NCBI GenBank assembly: GCA_964019055.1
Contig: OZ025208.1
Coordinates: 14,390,097-14,454,096 of the forward strand
Direction: 5' to 3'
DNA from: Anthopleura xanthogrammica
Taxonomy: Eukaryota; Cnidaria; Anthozoa; Actiniaria; Actiniidae
DNA: 64,000 nucleotides
Under the pieces are notes generated by a model. The model saw nothing but the letters and a program-made list of their open reading frames with translations, did not search any database and was not told the DNA's origin. Of the stretch, positions 1 to 13,100 are shown piece by piece; position 1 is the stretch's first letter, and the number at the start of each line of letters is the position of its first letter. The translations under genes and the position numbers were made by a program.

Positions 1-172
1 GGGGTCCAAACAATGAAAAATATTAACATCACAAAAGATTTCAATCCTCAAGAGAAAGGATTATTTTGTATTGACCCCCAGATTGGGAATTAGTGCAAGG
101 GGACGTCTATATTTCCTATTTAAGGCATTTTCAGCCACATAAGTAAAGTATTATGTGCTGCATTTCTTATAG
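1..172 (+). other. Intron of the LDAH gene, cut by the window edge
   Basis: The sequence before the LDAH exon ends in a usable acceptor (AG at 171-172 after a T-rich stretch). No earlier coding exon is visible in these 172 bases, so the N-terminal part of LDAH lies left of the window. Confidence 0.6.
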
Positions 173-912
173 GTCATTGTCAGGTGGAAGAGGCAGGATA
201 TTTCACCTGCGGCAAAAGAAAATCCCCCGAACAAGAAAATTCCCCAAACGTTTTGCACCTTGAAGACCAGATTTCCCACAAGCTTTCTTTCATCGCTTAT
301 CACATCCCCAAGGAATGCAAAGTGATCTTGATTGGGCATTCAGCCGGTGCGTACATCACTCTACAGATGATGAAACGTTACCACGATAAAGATAAGTTCC
401 TCAAGGGAATTCTACTTTTCCCCGCCATCGAACACATCATGGAATCTCCGAGCGGTCGGTTATGGTGGGTGGCTTGTTTCTACTTGCAATGGCCGTTTCT
501 TTTTATGACTTTTTTCTTTTCTCTGATGCCTGCGGTGTTCAAAAAGTGGTCGATTGGATGGTGGATGCATTTGAACAAGCAGTCATCTCATGAAAGTACA
601 GTCAATGCTACCCATGCCTTCCTAAACTACCGGGCGATGGAAAACATGTTAAGAATCGGTCGAGACCTTGGTACAATCAAGGACATTGACATGAAAAGCG
701 TCAGTGACAATATCGATAAACTTATTTTTTACTACGGAGCACGTGACCCCTGGGTGCCCCGGTCATGCTACGAAAAGATGAAGCAACTGTTCCCGGATGG
801 TGACATCATGATTTGCAATGACGATATACAACATGCTTTCGTATTGAATGGTTCGGAGCAAATTGCAAAGAAGGTTTGGGGATGGCTAGACAAGGAGTTC
901 ACTGTCGTGTGA
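173..912 (+). CDS. LDAH: Lipid droplet-associated hydrolase, C-terminal exon (partial gene)
   Basis: This is the last coding exon of an LDAH (C2orf43) serine hydrolase, an alpha/beta-hydrolase that sits on lipid droplets and has been linked to cholesterol-ester and triglyceride turnover. The exon starts at 173; its first two bases finish a Gly codon, giving GHCQVEEAG, which lines up with the family's HAGH segment. The nucleophile elbow VILIGHSAGAY lies about 55 residues in. A hydrophobic stretch (LWWVACFYLQWPFLFMTFFF) follows and may be the droplet-anchoring segment. The acid is in YYGARDPWVP and the catalytic His in DIQHAF, so the triad looks intact. TGA is at 910-912. About 245 of the usual ~325 residues are present; the rest is off the left edge. 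The next gene is convergent. Identification rests on motif order and family resemblance seen by eye. Confidence 0.9.
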
Positions 913-2259
913 GCTTGGCCGGGCAGATAACGCGTGTAAGCAGGAAAATATTGCTTACTTGCATGACATTTTCGAGTGGTCTTCATTTAGAAACCAATGA
1001 CGTCTAATGGCCCCATGAGTTAAATATATAAGATGAAACTATAATCATAGCTCATTTTAGGGTATCTACTTAGCCATGGTGTAACAGCTATCAATACAAT
1101 TATGTAGTAGAAGTCCAGGCCTCTCCACTTTACTGAAGCAAAACATTCTCGAGGCAAAATCTACTTCTTTGTAGTCTGAATGCGATATGCATACTTGGTG
1201 GTCAGCTTTTCGAACTGACTTGGGAAAGATTTTGGGGAGTTTCATTTGGCATGGTGTCTGAGCACACTACATCAGTCCCCATTCTGGTCCAAGATTTTCT
1301 AAAAAAAAATGTGGGGAATAGGAAGTTTGAGAATTTAAAATCGAAATTTTGTTTCTGGAGTGGACCCCGCAAAGCTAATACTAGTTGTTCTCCTGCTAGC
1401 CCTTTTCAATTGCAAAATGTGATCATCAGGCATCGGTGCTGGATACCGGAGGTCTGGTACTCTTATTATCCAGGTGATCAGTTCGCTTCTCTCAGCTCGA
1501 ACAAATTAGCCAGTCAGCGAACATTTTGTTGGTAGCTCAGTATTTCCTTGTACATGGTTTTCAGCTCGATAAACAACAGCTTCCACTCGAAATTAAAGAA
1601 AATAAAACTAATCTGTGGGAAAATTCACCAAATATCTTTTAGAAATAGCAGATTTTGTCGTTGTTGAAGGAAAATATTTCGTTTTGACAAGAAATAATAG
1701 AAAATACTTGGAAATTTTCGCCGTGACAAACAATGCTTTTCGCGCCTACATTCAAGTTCACCTGGAATACAAAACGTCGGCTCTTATAATTACTAACACA
1801 CTGAAACTAAATCAGCTTCAGAATTTTAAGCATGCTACAAGATACAATATGCGTTACAAACATACCTACTTGGTTTCAGATATTACATATTATTCCATTG
1901 AGTATTATTGCTTTCTCTAATTTTTTACCAATGACAAATGAACTCGACGTAAAATAGTCACTGGCAAAAGATTTGGAATGTGATTTGGGTTAACAGGGAT
2001 TTTTAAGGGTTAAAATGCAACCAAACCGCATGTCGTCACATTTAAGGGTCAAGTTTTTTAATCGTCGTCATGGTAACGATGTTGAGTAGATCCCAACACA
2101 CTGTCATCATGAATATTAATTTATGAAATATTACAGTCCAGGGAGGTACAATACTAAAAATTTTAATTCTTAAAATAAAATGTTTCAAATCCTAAAAATT
2201 TCGTGGTTTATTCTTCCAGTCAGACTCAAGGCAGGCTTGGCGATAGAGGTGTGACGTCA
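913..2259 (+). other. LDAH 3' flank, no gene seen
   Basis: AT-rich sequence after the LDAH stop. The only signal noted is an AATAAA at 1601-1606, a candidate poly(A) signal but far (about 690 bases) from the stop. Short ORFs here have no recognisable content. Confidence 0.5.
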
Positions 2260-2404
2260 ATAGACCCCTTGCACATGACGTCAAAGCAGCTCCATTTGGA
2301 GGACAAAACAAAAGAATTTCAACTCCTGAGAATTGGATCCTACTGTTTTGGTCCTCAGGAGTCTAAATTGCCGCTGCATTCCGACCGTGCTGCTAGGGGT
2401 CTAT
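2260..2404 (+). repeat. Family A inverted-repeat element (MITE-like), copy 1
   Basis: Starts ATAGACCCCTTGC and ends with the inverted match AGGGGTCTAT. The interior shows the family's inverted TTTGGAGGACAAAA block. A full CRE-type octamer TGACGTCA lies at 2276-2283. Other copies in this window are at 9687, 14572, 27638, 30658 and 45272. Confidence 0.8.
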
Positions 2405-2414
2405 CTGGGACTAT

Positions 2415-2506
2415 ATACCGTATTTATTCGAATAAGCGCCGCGGTACTTAAATTTTTCGCGCCTCAAATGCGGCGCTTATTTGAGGGCGGCGCTTATTTG
2501 AGTAGC
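2415..2506. repeat. Family E element (GCGCCGCTTATTTGAG type), copy 1
   Basis: Begins CCGTATTTATTCGAATAAGC and holds repeated GGCGCTTATTTGAG blocks in both orientations. The same ends recur at 15258-15374 and 26208-26642. The right end is replaced by the neighbouring poly-G element. Confidence 0.6.
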
Positions 2507-2822
2507 TTAGGGAGCATTAATTTTTTAGGAGGGGGGGGGGGGGGGGGGGGCGGAGGAATTAGAGGAATCAAATAGAAAAAAATGCTAGCCCCCATGGTAA
2601 GGAATTGAATATTTCGATAACCCCCCCCCCCTACTTCCAAATATAAAAATTTTCTAGCCCCCCCCCCCCTCCAGAAAAAAACTAAAAAATATACCTTTTT
2701 GACTTTTTCATCTTATTCATGACCCCCCCCTGGTTCAACATTCAAAAACAATGTGACCCCCCCTTTTATCTAGTAATTTTTTAATGACCCCCCCCCCCTC
2801 CTAAAAAATGAATGCTCCCTTA
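2507..2822. repeat. Inverted-repeat element with poly-G/poly-C runs
   Basis: The left end TTAGGGAGCATTAATTTTTT and the right end, read backwards, are near-identical (about 25 bases). Just inside are G20 at 2531-2550 and, on the other side, several C8 to C13 runs between about 2620 and 2796. Non-coding. Confidence 0.65.
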
Positions 2823-4108
2823 GGTACCAGGAAACCAGTCACAAAAGAATGTTATTTTACAGTCTACAAAGTAAAAATCACAACACGAAACAAACCGAAT
2901 TGCAAACTTGTTTAATTTATACAATGTTTCTTGTTCCTGTAACAAAAAAAAACCTGATGATGAACTTTGATTTCGCGATCGGATTACAAAACTAATTGAT
3001 AAATCTAGAAGACCAGCTTACAGTAAATCACTAAATAGCTAGTGTATAAAAAATATATAACGGCAACAAAAAAATTATAAGATATGAAAATTACCATTTT
3101 AATGATAGTTATTTATTGCTATTTTTCCTAGTTTGCTATTTATCTACGACTATATAGATATTGTGTATGAATATGATCGTCGCGGAGTATTAAGCAATTT
3201 AAGTATTAATTGCAGGTATAGAAGAAATTTTTGAAGCCCCGAAATTTTTTTCGGGCTTCTATACTTGCAATTACTTAAATTGCTTAATACTCCGCGACGA
3301 TCATATGCATATTCATACACAATTTATTAACCGCGGATCAGACCAACATATATATAACTATATAGCTAGATTCATTTTCTATCGATCCTCAGTCCAAAAC
3401 TTCGCACTACTATTGCAAATCCCCTATTGTTACCTACGAAGCTTTATAAATTATTCAAACATTAATGTAAACTGATTGTAATGGCTTTAGAGCGGTTTTC
3501 ATAAGCCCGTGAAATACACTTTAGTGTGTTACTCTCTACTTCACTCTGATTCTTTTGTTTTCTATTCTATTTTTTGATTATTACACTTTAATAAGCACCG
3601 ACTTTGTTTCACGGATTAATGAGAACAACTCTAGCTGCCGTCTATTGATCAGTGGTTCAAGTAAAAGTGACGTCATTTCTACGTCATTCAGTTTCACATC
3701 AGCTGATTGGACCCCCCTTTCAAAAATTCCTGGATCCGCATTTGTGGTTGCAAATATTCCCAGGAGAGCGGCCAAAAAAACAAAAAATGGCGGCCATGTT
3801 GATGGCATGATAAAGTAAAGGAAGCTAATGAGGGACCTTTTGTAAAATACCACCAACATGGCCGCTAGATGACGTAATGTGTAAAAAAGGTTAGGTCCGG
3901 AAAATTTGAAATCTGAGACCAAAATGAATTGTGGGCCGTGAGCTGTGATTTAGTGATAAATATTTTGTCTATTTAATTAGTAATTCACAACAAGTGAATA
4001 TCTAAACATGCCACCTCCTTTGAGCAATGACCTGCGCTGGCTTTCGGTGGTCTCAGATTTCAGATTTCATTCATATCTCCGACCGTCAGCGTTTCTGAAA
4101 TAAACGTT
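2823..4108. other. Intergenic region between convergent LDAH and SGNH-granulin genes
   Basis: No gene seen. It holds a long hairpin (listed separately) and a stretch around 3780-3870 with two inverted GGCGGCCATGTTG-like blocks. On the minus strand an ATTAAA (3972-3977), about 135 bases past the SGNH-granulin stop, is a candidate poly(A) signal for that gene. Confidence 0.5.
3160..3323. repeat. Near-perfect 164-bp hairpin
   Basis: The left arm starts ATTGTGTATGAATATGATCG and the right arm ends with its inverse. The arms are about 65-70 bases with few mismatches, and the centre is itself a small hairpin (CCCGAAAT...TTTCGGG). No ORF; probably a foldback or MITE element. Confidence 0.8.
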
Positions 4109-7100
4109 TCAAGGTGTGGCTAAATATGCCTCGAGAATTCCTCTTCCACTTTCTCCTTCTGACACAGACGTCTGATCATCATCTATATTCTCATTACTTA
4201 TATCATCTCTCTCCCCTATGACAGAATGTGCGCTATTCTTACTAAATTTCCCCTCCTTCGTCTGTTTAGGCGACTTGTTTTCTTTTTCGTTATTTCTAAG
4301 TCTTTTCTTTCCAGTAATATGTGAATAAGTCGCCGCGTTTTTTGAAGTTTTATTTCCCTTGGAAGAGCCTTTCAATTTTAAGCGACTATTGTTTCTCTCT
4401 TCTTGATGTTCTTGACCGGCTTCAAAAACTATTTTTTGTTTATTTCTAACATTGTTATCCTTCATAATTTTCGGCAGCTTGGGAACAAAAGTCTTCAAAG
4501 TAGCAGTTTTAAGTTCGTTTTTCTTTCTAAGATTTGAACGCTGGATGCCACCATCTTTTAGTTTCGTGGTGGCTTTGTCTTCCTGGCGTTCTGAAAGCTG
4601 ATTAAGATTTTTACCGGAACGAGATTTTATGGAGGGATTGACATGCATAACTGCATTATCATTTCTTTGCAAATGATTTTGTTCAGTTCTTGGAGTTGGT
4701 ACTATAGTATTAGCTACACTTAATTTACTTTTGAAATCGTCAACAAGGTTCGTTGTTTTTTTCGTTGTGTTTTTTAACAATAAAGTTGATACATTTTTCT
4801 CAGGACTCTCCACCAAAGCAGGATTTGGTCTCATTATTTTTGACTCCAGCAATGAATTTCCAGAAGCCGAACCTTCGCCCGGGTTCTCCACCGAATCTAT
4901 TTTGGATCCCTTTATCGTGCTTCGTTCTGATGTCTGTGTATCATCTGGGTATCCAGAAGCCAGGCTTTCTAAAGGGAGCTCGCTCATCAAACTAGTTTCA
5001 GACTCAGAACCTATTGGAGTCTCTTTATGAGCATCATTTTGACTTTCAGGACTAGCATTTGAGTTCCATGACTTTGCTGATGATTCCGATTGCGTTTCAT
5101 TGCTGTATCCTGAGTTGTCTTCTAATAAACTATCCAGGCTTATTAAATTATTACTGTCATCAAAGTCAACTTCAACTCGTTCTTTGTCTTCGACGGGTTC
5201 TTTATCCATGCCATGATCAGCATTGCGTGAAGCTGTTTTATCATGTTTGCCCCGTATATCATCATCTTCATTCTCATCGCTACCATTTCCAGCAATCAAA
5301 GATGGTTTTCCTTTGTCCACTTTTACTTGTATTGTGGTTTTCTTAATAGCTCCTGCAAGTTGTCCATTTTGGCCATTGGTACCACTTGCAACATCATGAC
5401 GCTTTTCAGCGCTTTGTTCTTCCTTTATAACTTCATTATTTGCACCATCGTTCTCCATCAAAGCACTCGACATTAAGTCAAATCCATGATCATCGTTAAC
5501 ATCTGCACTCTCACCCAAGGTCTTATCAAGAGATTCTCCCGATGCACTACTTATGTCACTTTCCTCGGTTAATTCACGTGTTGCGTGACCATCACCACTT
5601 GGATTAAGGTCATCGTAGGAGTCACGCATTGCGTTACTTTCTCCATGAGAATTAGGTAAAAGAACATTTAGAAGAGGAGTCTCGCTCCCAGATGTTGTAC
5701 TTGCTGAATATTCGCTTTCGATTGATGTGTTTTGTGCGGGTTTCTTGGAAGACTGTATAGTCGAATGTTGAGGTAATTGTCCACTGCCTTTGTCAAAATA
5801 TGGGTTGATGGAACTAGCATCATCGTCACGCATTCCACTACCTGACACATATTCTTCATCAGAATCATAGCCAACGCTACCAATGTCACGCAATCCACTT
5901 CCCTCAGCAGACCCCGAGTCGTCACCAGAATATAGATGTTCATCTCTTGAGCTATGAAGTTGATTAAAACTTAAAGGTCCTTGTTGGCTTTTCAAACTAA
6001 TATTCTTGATCCCTTTTCTTTCCTTGTCAGCTTTCAGTCTAGAAACGTGCGAGTTATTATTTGACTTGTCTATTAAAATCTTTTTATCAGCGACAAATTC
6101 ATATCTAAAGGAGTGGTTGTGATTGGCTAATCTATGGAGACTTTGATTGGCTGCGCTATGATTAACTTTGTTTGGTAGGCTTTCATTGGTTCTGTCATGA
6201 TTCCATTGATGCTCATGATTAACATGAGGTTTGGAAGGATCATCTTTGGCATCATTCTGACTTACTCCCCGTCCTTCATGTAGTGGATGTAATTGTTTAA
6301 GATGAGATTCAGGGCTACGATCCGAGCTATTATAATGTTGTTTTTTGTTAAGCAATTTCTGATGTTTTCTTGGATGCAATTTTCCTTTCTGGTTGAAAAC
6401 AGGTTTAGCAAGTTTCCTTGGTGTTGATTTGATTTTGAAATGTCTGTCCTTTAAGTGCAAAAGTTTTGTTTTATTTTTATCGTGGATAGGGCCTCTTCCT
6501 TTCGATTTCACACCTTTTTTGAGTAACTTTTTCAGATCCTTCAATTTGTGTTTATGATGATGCTCAATCAAATGACCCAACTCCACATTAATGGAATGCT
6601 GTGTTTGCAATCGATTCAAAGTAGTCTTATGTTTAGTTTTCGTGGTTTGAGACTTGCTGAATTTCACATTCTTAAACTGAAGTTTACCCTTCGATTCGAA
6701 GAGTTTATTCGTCCACATGTTGGCATTCTTCTTTGGGTGGTGTTTACTTGTTTTGTGTGCATTAGCTAACTTCTTCAAGACCCTTAAAAGTGGGTCAGTG
6801 ATGGGCTTGAAATTCGTCCTCAAGTGTTCGTCAGTTCCACTGTTCAAGTTAGTTTCTGCGAGGTATTTTGCGTTTGCCTTTGACTTATGACTAATGGTGG
6901 TTCCATTATTGGAAGAGGTGTATGTAACGCATTTGCATTCACGGATGGTACAATTTGGTGAACATGTCGATCCACTTGGACAGCAGTGCCAGTTGTCAGG
7001 GCAATTAACAGCATTAGCAAACATGCAGCATCCATAACCTGTCAAAGAAATCAAGCTCTCGCAGCACGTCGATCCTAATGGACAGCGGGTAACTGCATCA

Positions 7101-10100
7101 GGGCATGTGATTGCGTCATCTGGGATGTAGTAGTCGCTGTAGCCTTGTTGCTCGAAGTATCTTCGAACAATTGCTTTGTGGGGAGGTGGTTGCCCTGGAA
7201 ACGAAATTTAATAAGCAGTATGAGAAAGAAAGAAAGTTTTCACAAGCTGCGACATCAGTTAGAACAGATTTTGTATACCTTTTCCGGTAAGTACTGATGA
7301 GTTCTGATAAACAATAAATGTTTATTTGTGTAGTAACTGCACGGTGACAACTAACTTTTATTCCTACATTTCCTCTGCAAGTTGCAAGAGGGTTTACAAG
7401 GTGCAACGCAGACGCAATCGTAGAAACGAATTCTTCTTTTCGCAACGATTGCTGCAACTTGTCTTGCAGCGTTTTTCAAATTGCACTGTAAGTTACACGC
7501 CGCAATGCTCTATGCAACTTGTGTCGCCACGCTGTTGCGAGACAAGTTGCAGAGAAAACTGCTCCCTGTAATCGCGCCTTAACTACTGAAATTTACTATT
7601 AAAGAGGCTATAATCGAGTGCATGAAACATACAATTGAAAAATTTTGACTTCAAAATAATTCTTTCTAGTCTTTATAACAGGCAAAATTTCTTACTTTTT
7701 TTAGGTTGTTGGTCGAGAAGTGCGGCAAATGTCGCAGCCACCCTGACTCCCAGTAGTTGGTTGCCTTCCTCGTTATAATGCTGTAGGAGAGAGAAGGACG
7801 TACCTTTACCTTGAGTTTAAAAATCCTATTTAGAATTTACCTTAATTAACTCTTTTCTTCTTTAAGGACGTTCACGGGCATTGTTTGTGCGCAGCCTATC
7901 TGCGCATGGTATCATGAATGCGTACTTATCGTGATGACATCATTCAAATGAGCGAAAACAAGTTTTTTACTTCTTCAAACTCTTATAGATCCAAACAAAG
8001 TCAGTGACTCCCATTATTTATCTTATTTTCTAAACAAGGATATGTTGGGGTATGTTTATGCCAAGTTAAAAATATCTGTTTGCAACTTCATTTGCTGGCG
8101 AACTTCCTTCGTTTCGTCAACACAAGAAAAGAAACAGTGCTCAAAAAAATGAAAAGGGAATGCACTGATGGTAAAAAAGGAATACAAATGATATAAAGTT
8201 GATGGACAAAGATGGCAGCTTTGTCAGTTGTTTGTCACATGACTTACCACGTCACGTGGTCCCTTCATGATCGAGCAGGAATCATATGGTGGTTTGCCGC
8301 ATTTCTTGACCACGAGGGTGTAAAGATCAACGACTGGTATGCGACGACCACCCTCCATAATCCTGTTTTCATATAAGAATAGATCAGGATTGATAACTAG
8401 TGTATCTGTGCTTTGTTTGATATCTAGGCTCCAAGAATTGGGTCTAAAGCGAGACACAGTGTTTGCTTTAAGGCCCGTTTACATTGGCGATTTTTTGCTG
8501 CGATTTCAAGGGCGATTTTTGAAAATATAATAAATTTTGTCTTATCCTTCTAAAAAGACATTTGTACGGGTAATCTTGGTGTCCTGGATAAGACTTTACG
8601 AGTTAATCTTTTGCCATTCTTCGCTATGACCAAAATCGCCAGTGTGAGCCATTTTCAACAGTTGCGCGCAATATTGTAGAAGGCAGATAGCCTAAAATAT
8701 GCCTTTTATGAAATAGCGAGCATGGTGCATTGTAGTTATTGTGCATTGTGTTCTTGTCTTAGATGCTGTTCGTACCCAAGCTAGACCAGAATGCACCTTG
8801 TTTATCTAACTCAGTAAAGACCTATGGGAAAACACTACGCCCAAAATGTTATTAGATATTTGTAAATTCATGTATTACAGAAGGCAATTTTTTCAAAGGG
8901 TTAGTTTTCATTTACCTCACGGCTTCTGCATTGAACATTTCGATTCGATCGTTTCTCGTCTTGTCGCTTGGGAACGGTGTAGTGAGAGCAAATGCTACCT
9001 TTGCTCCGGTCTTCAAGAAAGATTCTTTTAGTTTGAGTACATTTTCCTTGTATTCCTCGAAAGGAACATGTTCCTGTGGATAGAAAAGTGGAGAAATATG
9101 AAGAAAAGTAAAATATGGAATATGCTAGCCTAATACGCATGCGCACTTAGGATTCCTCTTGCTTTTTCGAAATAGACCTCTTTACCTTCGTATGCAAATT
9201 GCCCATTTCAGACCACATGACATTCCCTTGAGAAAAATTATTTTGTTGAAATATTTACACATGAAAGAATCAACTCCCAAGAGTGGCATCACGTGGTCTG
9301 AAATGGGCACAACAAACAACGAAGGTAAAGATTTCTGTTTAAGATTTCTGATATGATATGATTTCTTTTATTTATTGACTAAAGATAACCAGGATAGACA
9401 TCGAGTGCTGAAGCTTCGTATGGACTTACGGCTACGCCGGATATTTCGACCTCAACACCGCTATCCCGGGAGAAACAGTTACAGACTGATCAGGAAGCTC
9501 GACAGAAGCCTAAGGAAGAGGTTAGTCGGCCCCAGACCGCAGATGATTAACCCCTTGCTATGACCAGCAAACCCAATAAGTCGTTCGTGATAATGATGGT
9601 TTGTACTCATAGTCACTTCTTTTCCATGTGGGATGCGCTTTGAAACCATGCAAAACCCGGTAATCAAAATTAATTGCTTGTTTCGTATAGACCCTTTGCA
9701 CGTGACGTCAGATTTGGAGGGCAAAACAAAGAATTTTAATCTCCTGAGAATTGCAACCTATTTATTTTGCCCTCCAAATTGAGCTGTATTCCGACGTGCT
9801 GCAAGGGGTCTATTTCCGGATCCTATCCCACTACGTTAATCCGATTGCTCTTATTTATTCAAGTTTTCCACTTTCTATTTTCTCATCCTTTGAAATGAAT
9901 GTTAAAAAGCCTTCTGTCCGCGCATGCGCAGTGAAAAAGGACCGGAAATACGTCACTACTCAAAAACAAACACGTGACTTACCTCAGGAAAGCGTTTGCT
10001 GTAGTCGATGTCATGCATACCGAAGTTGAACAATATGGCGTCGTAGGTCGTTGGCTCCATGGCAGTAGTTTTGAGAAAAAGAGGAAGACATTTTAAACCA

Positions 10101-13100
10101 TGACGCGAATCAATCGCACCTGAACCGCGGGCGAAAGGAGCATGTTGGACTTGACATTTGTTACTGAGTAGATACTTTACAGATTTTAGATATCTAGAAA
10201 AATGTTGTGTAAAAATACATTGTGAGAAAAGGATAAACGAGATGAGTGGTGGAAACTAAAATGGGTGAAAGAGAGACTGACAACAAGAGAGCATGAAGTA
10301 GGAGAACACATCTCCGTGTCCTATGATAATTATTTGAAGATCTATTTACCCTAAAGCAATAGAGTCTCCTATGACAAGACAGTTCTTTAATCTCGGATTT
10401 GGTTTTAATGGAGGACCAGGATTGCATATGCGCGATGAATTGTGTTCTTTGATCTCTGCATTCGTAACCAATCTGAAAAACAAAACGATGAACGCATCAT
10501 GAATGGCTGATTGTCCCCAAAATACACCTTTAATGCAACTATTTACACCCGGCATTTTCATAATTACGCAACCAACGCAGCACGAGATGTCTGGGATTTT
10601 GACAACTGGAAAAATCGGAGGAAATGCTTAACTAAGGCACAGGAGAAAACCAACAAGCAAAATTCTACAAAGTGAAGGCGGGCATGAGGATCAAACACAC
10701 AAACAGAGCCGTATGAGGATTAAGCGGTGGATAGATAGATAGTTTATTCAAATTATCATAGTACATAGACAGTACATAGACAGTACATAGACAGTACATA
10801 GACAGTACATAGACAGCACACAGACAGTACATAGACAGTACATAGACAGTACATAGACAGTACATAGACAGTACATAGACAGTACATAGACAGTACATAG
10901 ACAGTACATAGACAGTACATAGATAGTACATAGACAGTACATAGACAGTACATAGACAGTACATAGACAGCACACAGACAGTACATAGACAGTACATAGA
11001 CAGTACATAGACAGTACATAGACAGTACATAGACAGTACATAGACAGTACATAGACAGTACATAGACAGTACATAGACAGTTCATAGACAGTACATAGAC
11101 AGTACATAGACAGTACATAGACAGTACATAGACAGTACATAGACAGCACATAGACAGTCGAACGCACACCACCCGTGCTTCCCGATAGGTTAAAGTTTGA
11201 TATCGAAAAGAACTTACTTTGAACCAGAAGAGGAAGAAGATAGCAGATGTGAATGGGGTTGTGAAAATTTTGTCCCCCCAAACTGCTCGGTCTGAGGGCT
11301 CGTTGTGGTCTGTTGTATGATAGACTGCACAGAAGGGGGTTGCGCACGAGCAGGGGCTGCTCCTGTAGATGTTACTTCTTGAGTGGCAGGTGCCAGTGGA
11401 AATGACATGACAGATGCTGCTGCTGATAATGATGATAGATCTTGAGTTGTTGGCTGTGATTGGATGACACTAGTTTCAGGATACCCTGGTATATAAGGCT
11501 GCTGGGTCTCTTGAGTGACAGCTGATTGCATGGTGGAAGGGAAAGATTGGTCAGAGCTGACCACTTCCATACCGTCCTGGGTAGGGTAGGGGGTGGTTGG
11601 GATGATAGGAGGCTCAGTGGTTGACATCATGGTAGTACTTTCCATCCCTTCTTGGTAACCATACATCTGTAAGGTAACGTTACCATGATGAATTAATTGA
11701 TACTAATCACCTTCTAAGCTATGCAGTCAATCAGTCAGTCGGTAACACTAAAAATAATTTATTTATACACAGAAAATCGAGTCGACCAGTTTCAATTTTA
11801 CAAAATAATATAAACCTTTTATGCTTGGGCGTAATGTTTTCCCATTTTAGACCATGTTTCATTCCCTTGAGAATAAGATTCTTTGTTTTAGTTGTATCCA
11901 TATTCATGTGTCTTCTCGTGCGTAATCGTTAAGCAAAGAAATGATACTCTAGGCCGGGAATGACCCCTGGTCTGAAATGGGAAAACGTTACGCCCAAGGT
12001 CAAAAGGATGTATTTATGGACCCGTTAATATTGGGCCCCATAATTAATAATGGTTTTCCATTTCAAATCTTGGTGGACGCTTTCATCCATATCAATCCTG
12101 TAGAACAACTGTGCTCGCTTTTCGTATGAGTGGGAAAAACACGCGTATCGTGACACTGAAAAGGTATCCACTATGAACCAATCACAAATCGAATAATCCG
12201 ACAACTTCCAATCACAATGCAAAGCTTGAATTAGAAAACCATTTGAGAGTTCGAGTCGAGTCGACCACGGCACCATATGTGTCTCACTCTCACCAAATCT
12301 TCTTAAAATTCGAAAATGATTATTATTTTAGAGAACTCGTTATTTTGGTAAAAATAATTAAAAAACGCGCTTCTGAGTGGGTTTGTTTTGAGAGAGAATT
12401 AACAAAACCAACTGGTGCGTTTCAAAACAATTGATGATCCATACGACGGAGACATCCAAAAAATCCAAACTGTTGCATACTTTACTCTTATGATCTTATT
12501 TCTACGATATTCCAGACACATAGTCAAGATATTTTTCTATGCAACAGAAAAAAAACGAAGGATTTTTTGTGCTTTGATATATTTGAATCGCATTTTTTTC
12601 AGACGTTCTTGACTGGGTGATAAATTAAACTTTATCAAGCCTGACAAATGTGTTCCTGTCACTTCTTTACCACCTGTAACCTTTCTGGTAGGAAGAGCCC
12701 TGTCATTCCCACTTCTGATAGTCAAGACTATTCTTATAATATTTAACAGAAGATATTTCTCTCAAAGGATACTTAGAAAATATTTGCAAAATTTTAGTAA
12801 GTTCTTGTCGATCATTTTTTTTTAGTAACTGATATCGAGTAGTTTGATGAGTGTTTTGGCAAGATTTTTTTTGTCAAGCCATTCCACCTGCCATATTACA
12901 CACACGTACAAGAGGTTATTGATTAACAAGCTCTTCGCTAATAAAAACCAGATTAAATAATGAGTTATGAGAAGATCAGTCCCACCTTTTTTTGCGCTTT
13001 CCAATAATCCATTTTGTTTCGGTACCAGCCAGCAGCCAAACCATTGTTGGAGGATGTCGCAGCCGAGAAATATCGTTTCGGGTTTGGGCGCGATGCAACT

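Noticed and set aside
2333..2575. Gly-rich ORF end
   Set aside because: The poly-Gly is the G20 run of an inverted-repeat element.
10665..11347. Three long minus-strand ORFs rich in MYCLCTVYVLS
   Set aside because: They are translations of the 11-bp minisatellite in all three frames. The unit has no stop on that strand, and the region is an intron between phase-matched exons.
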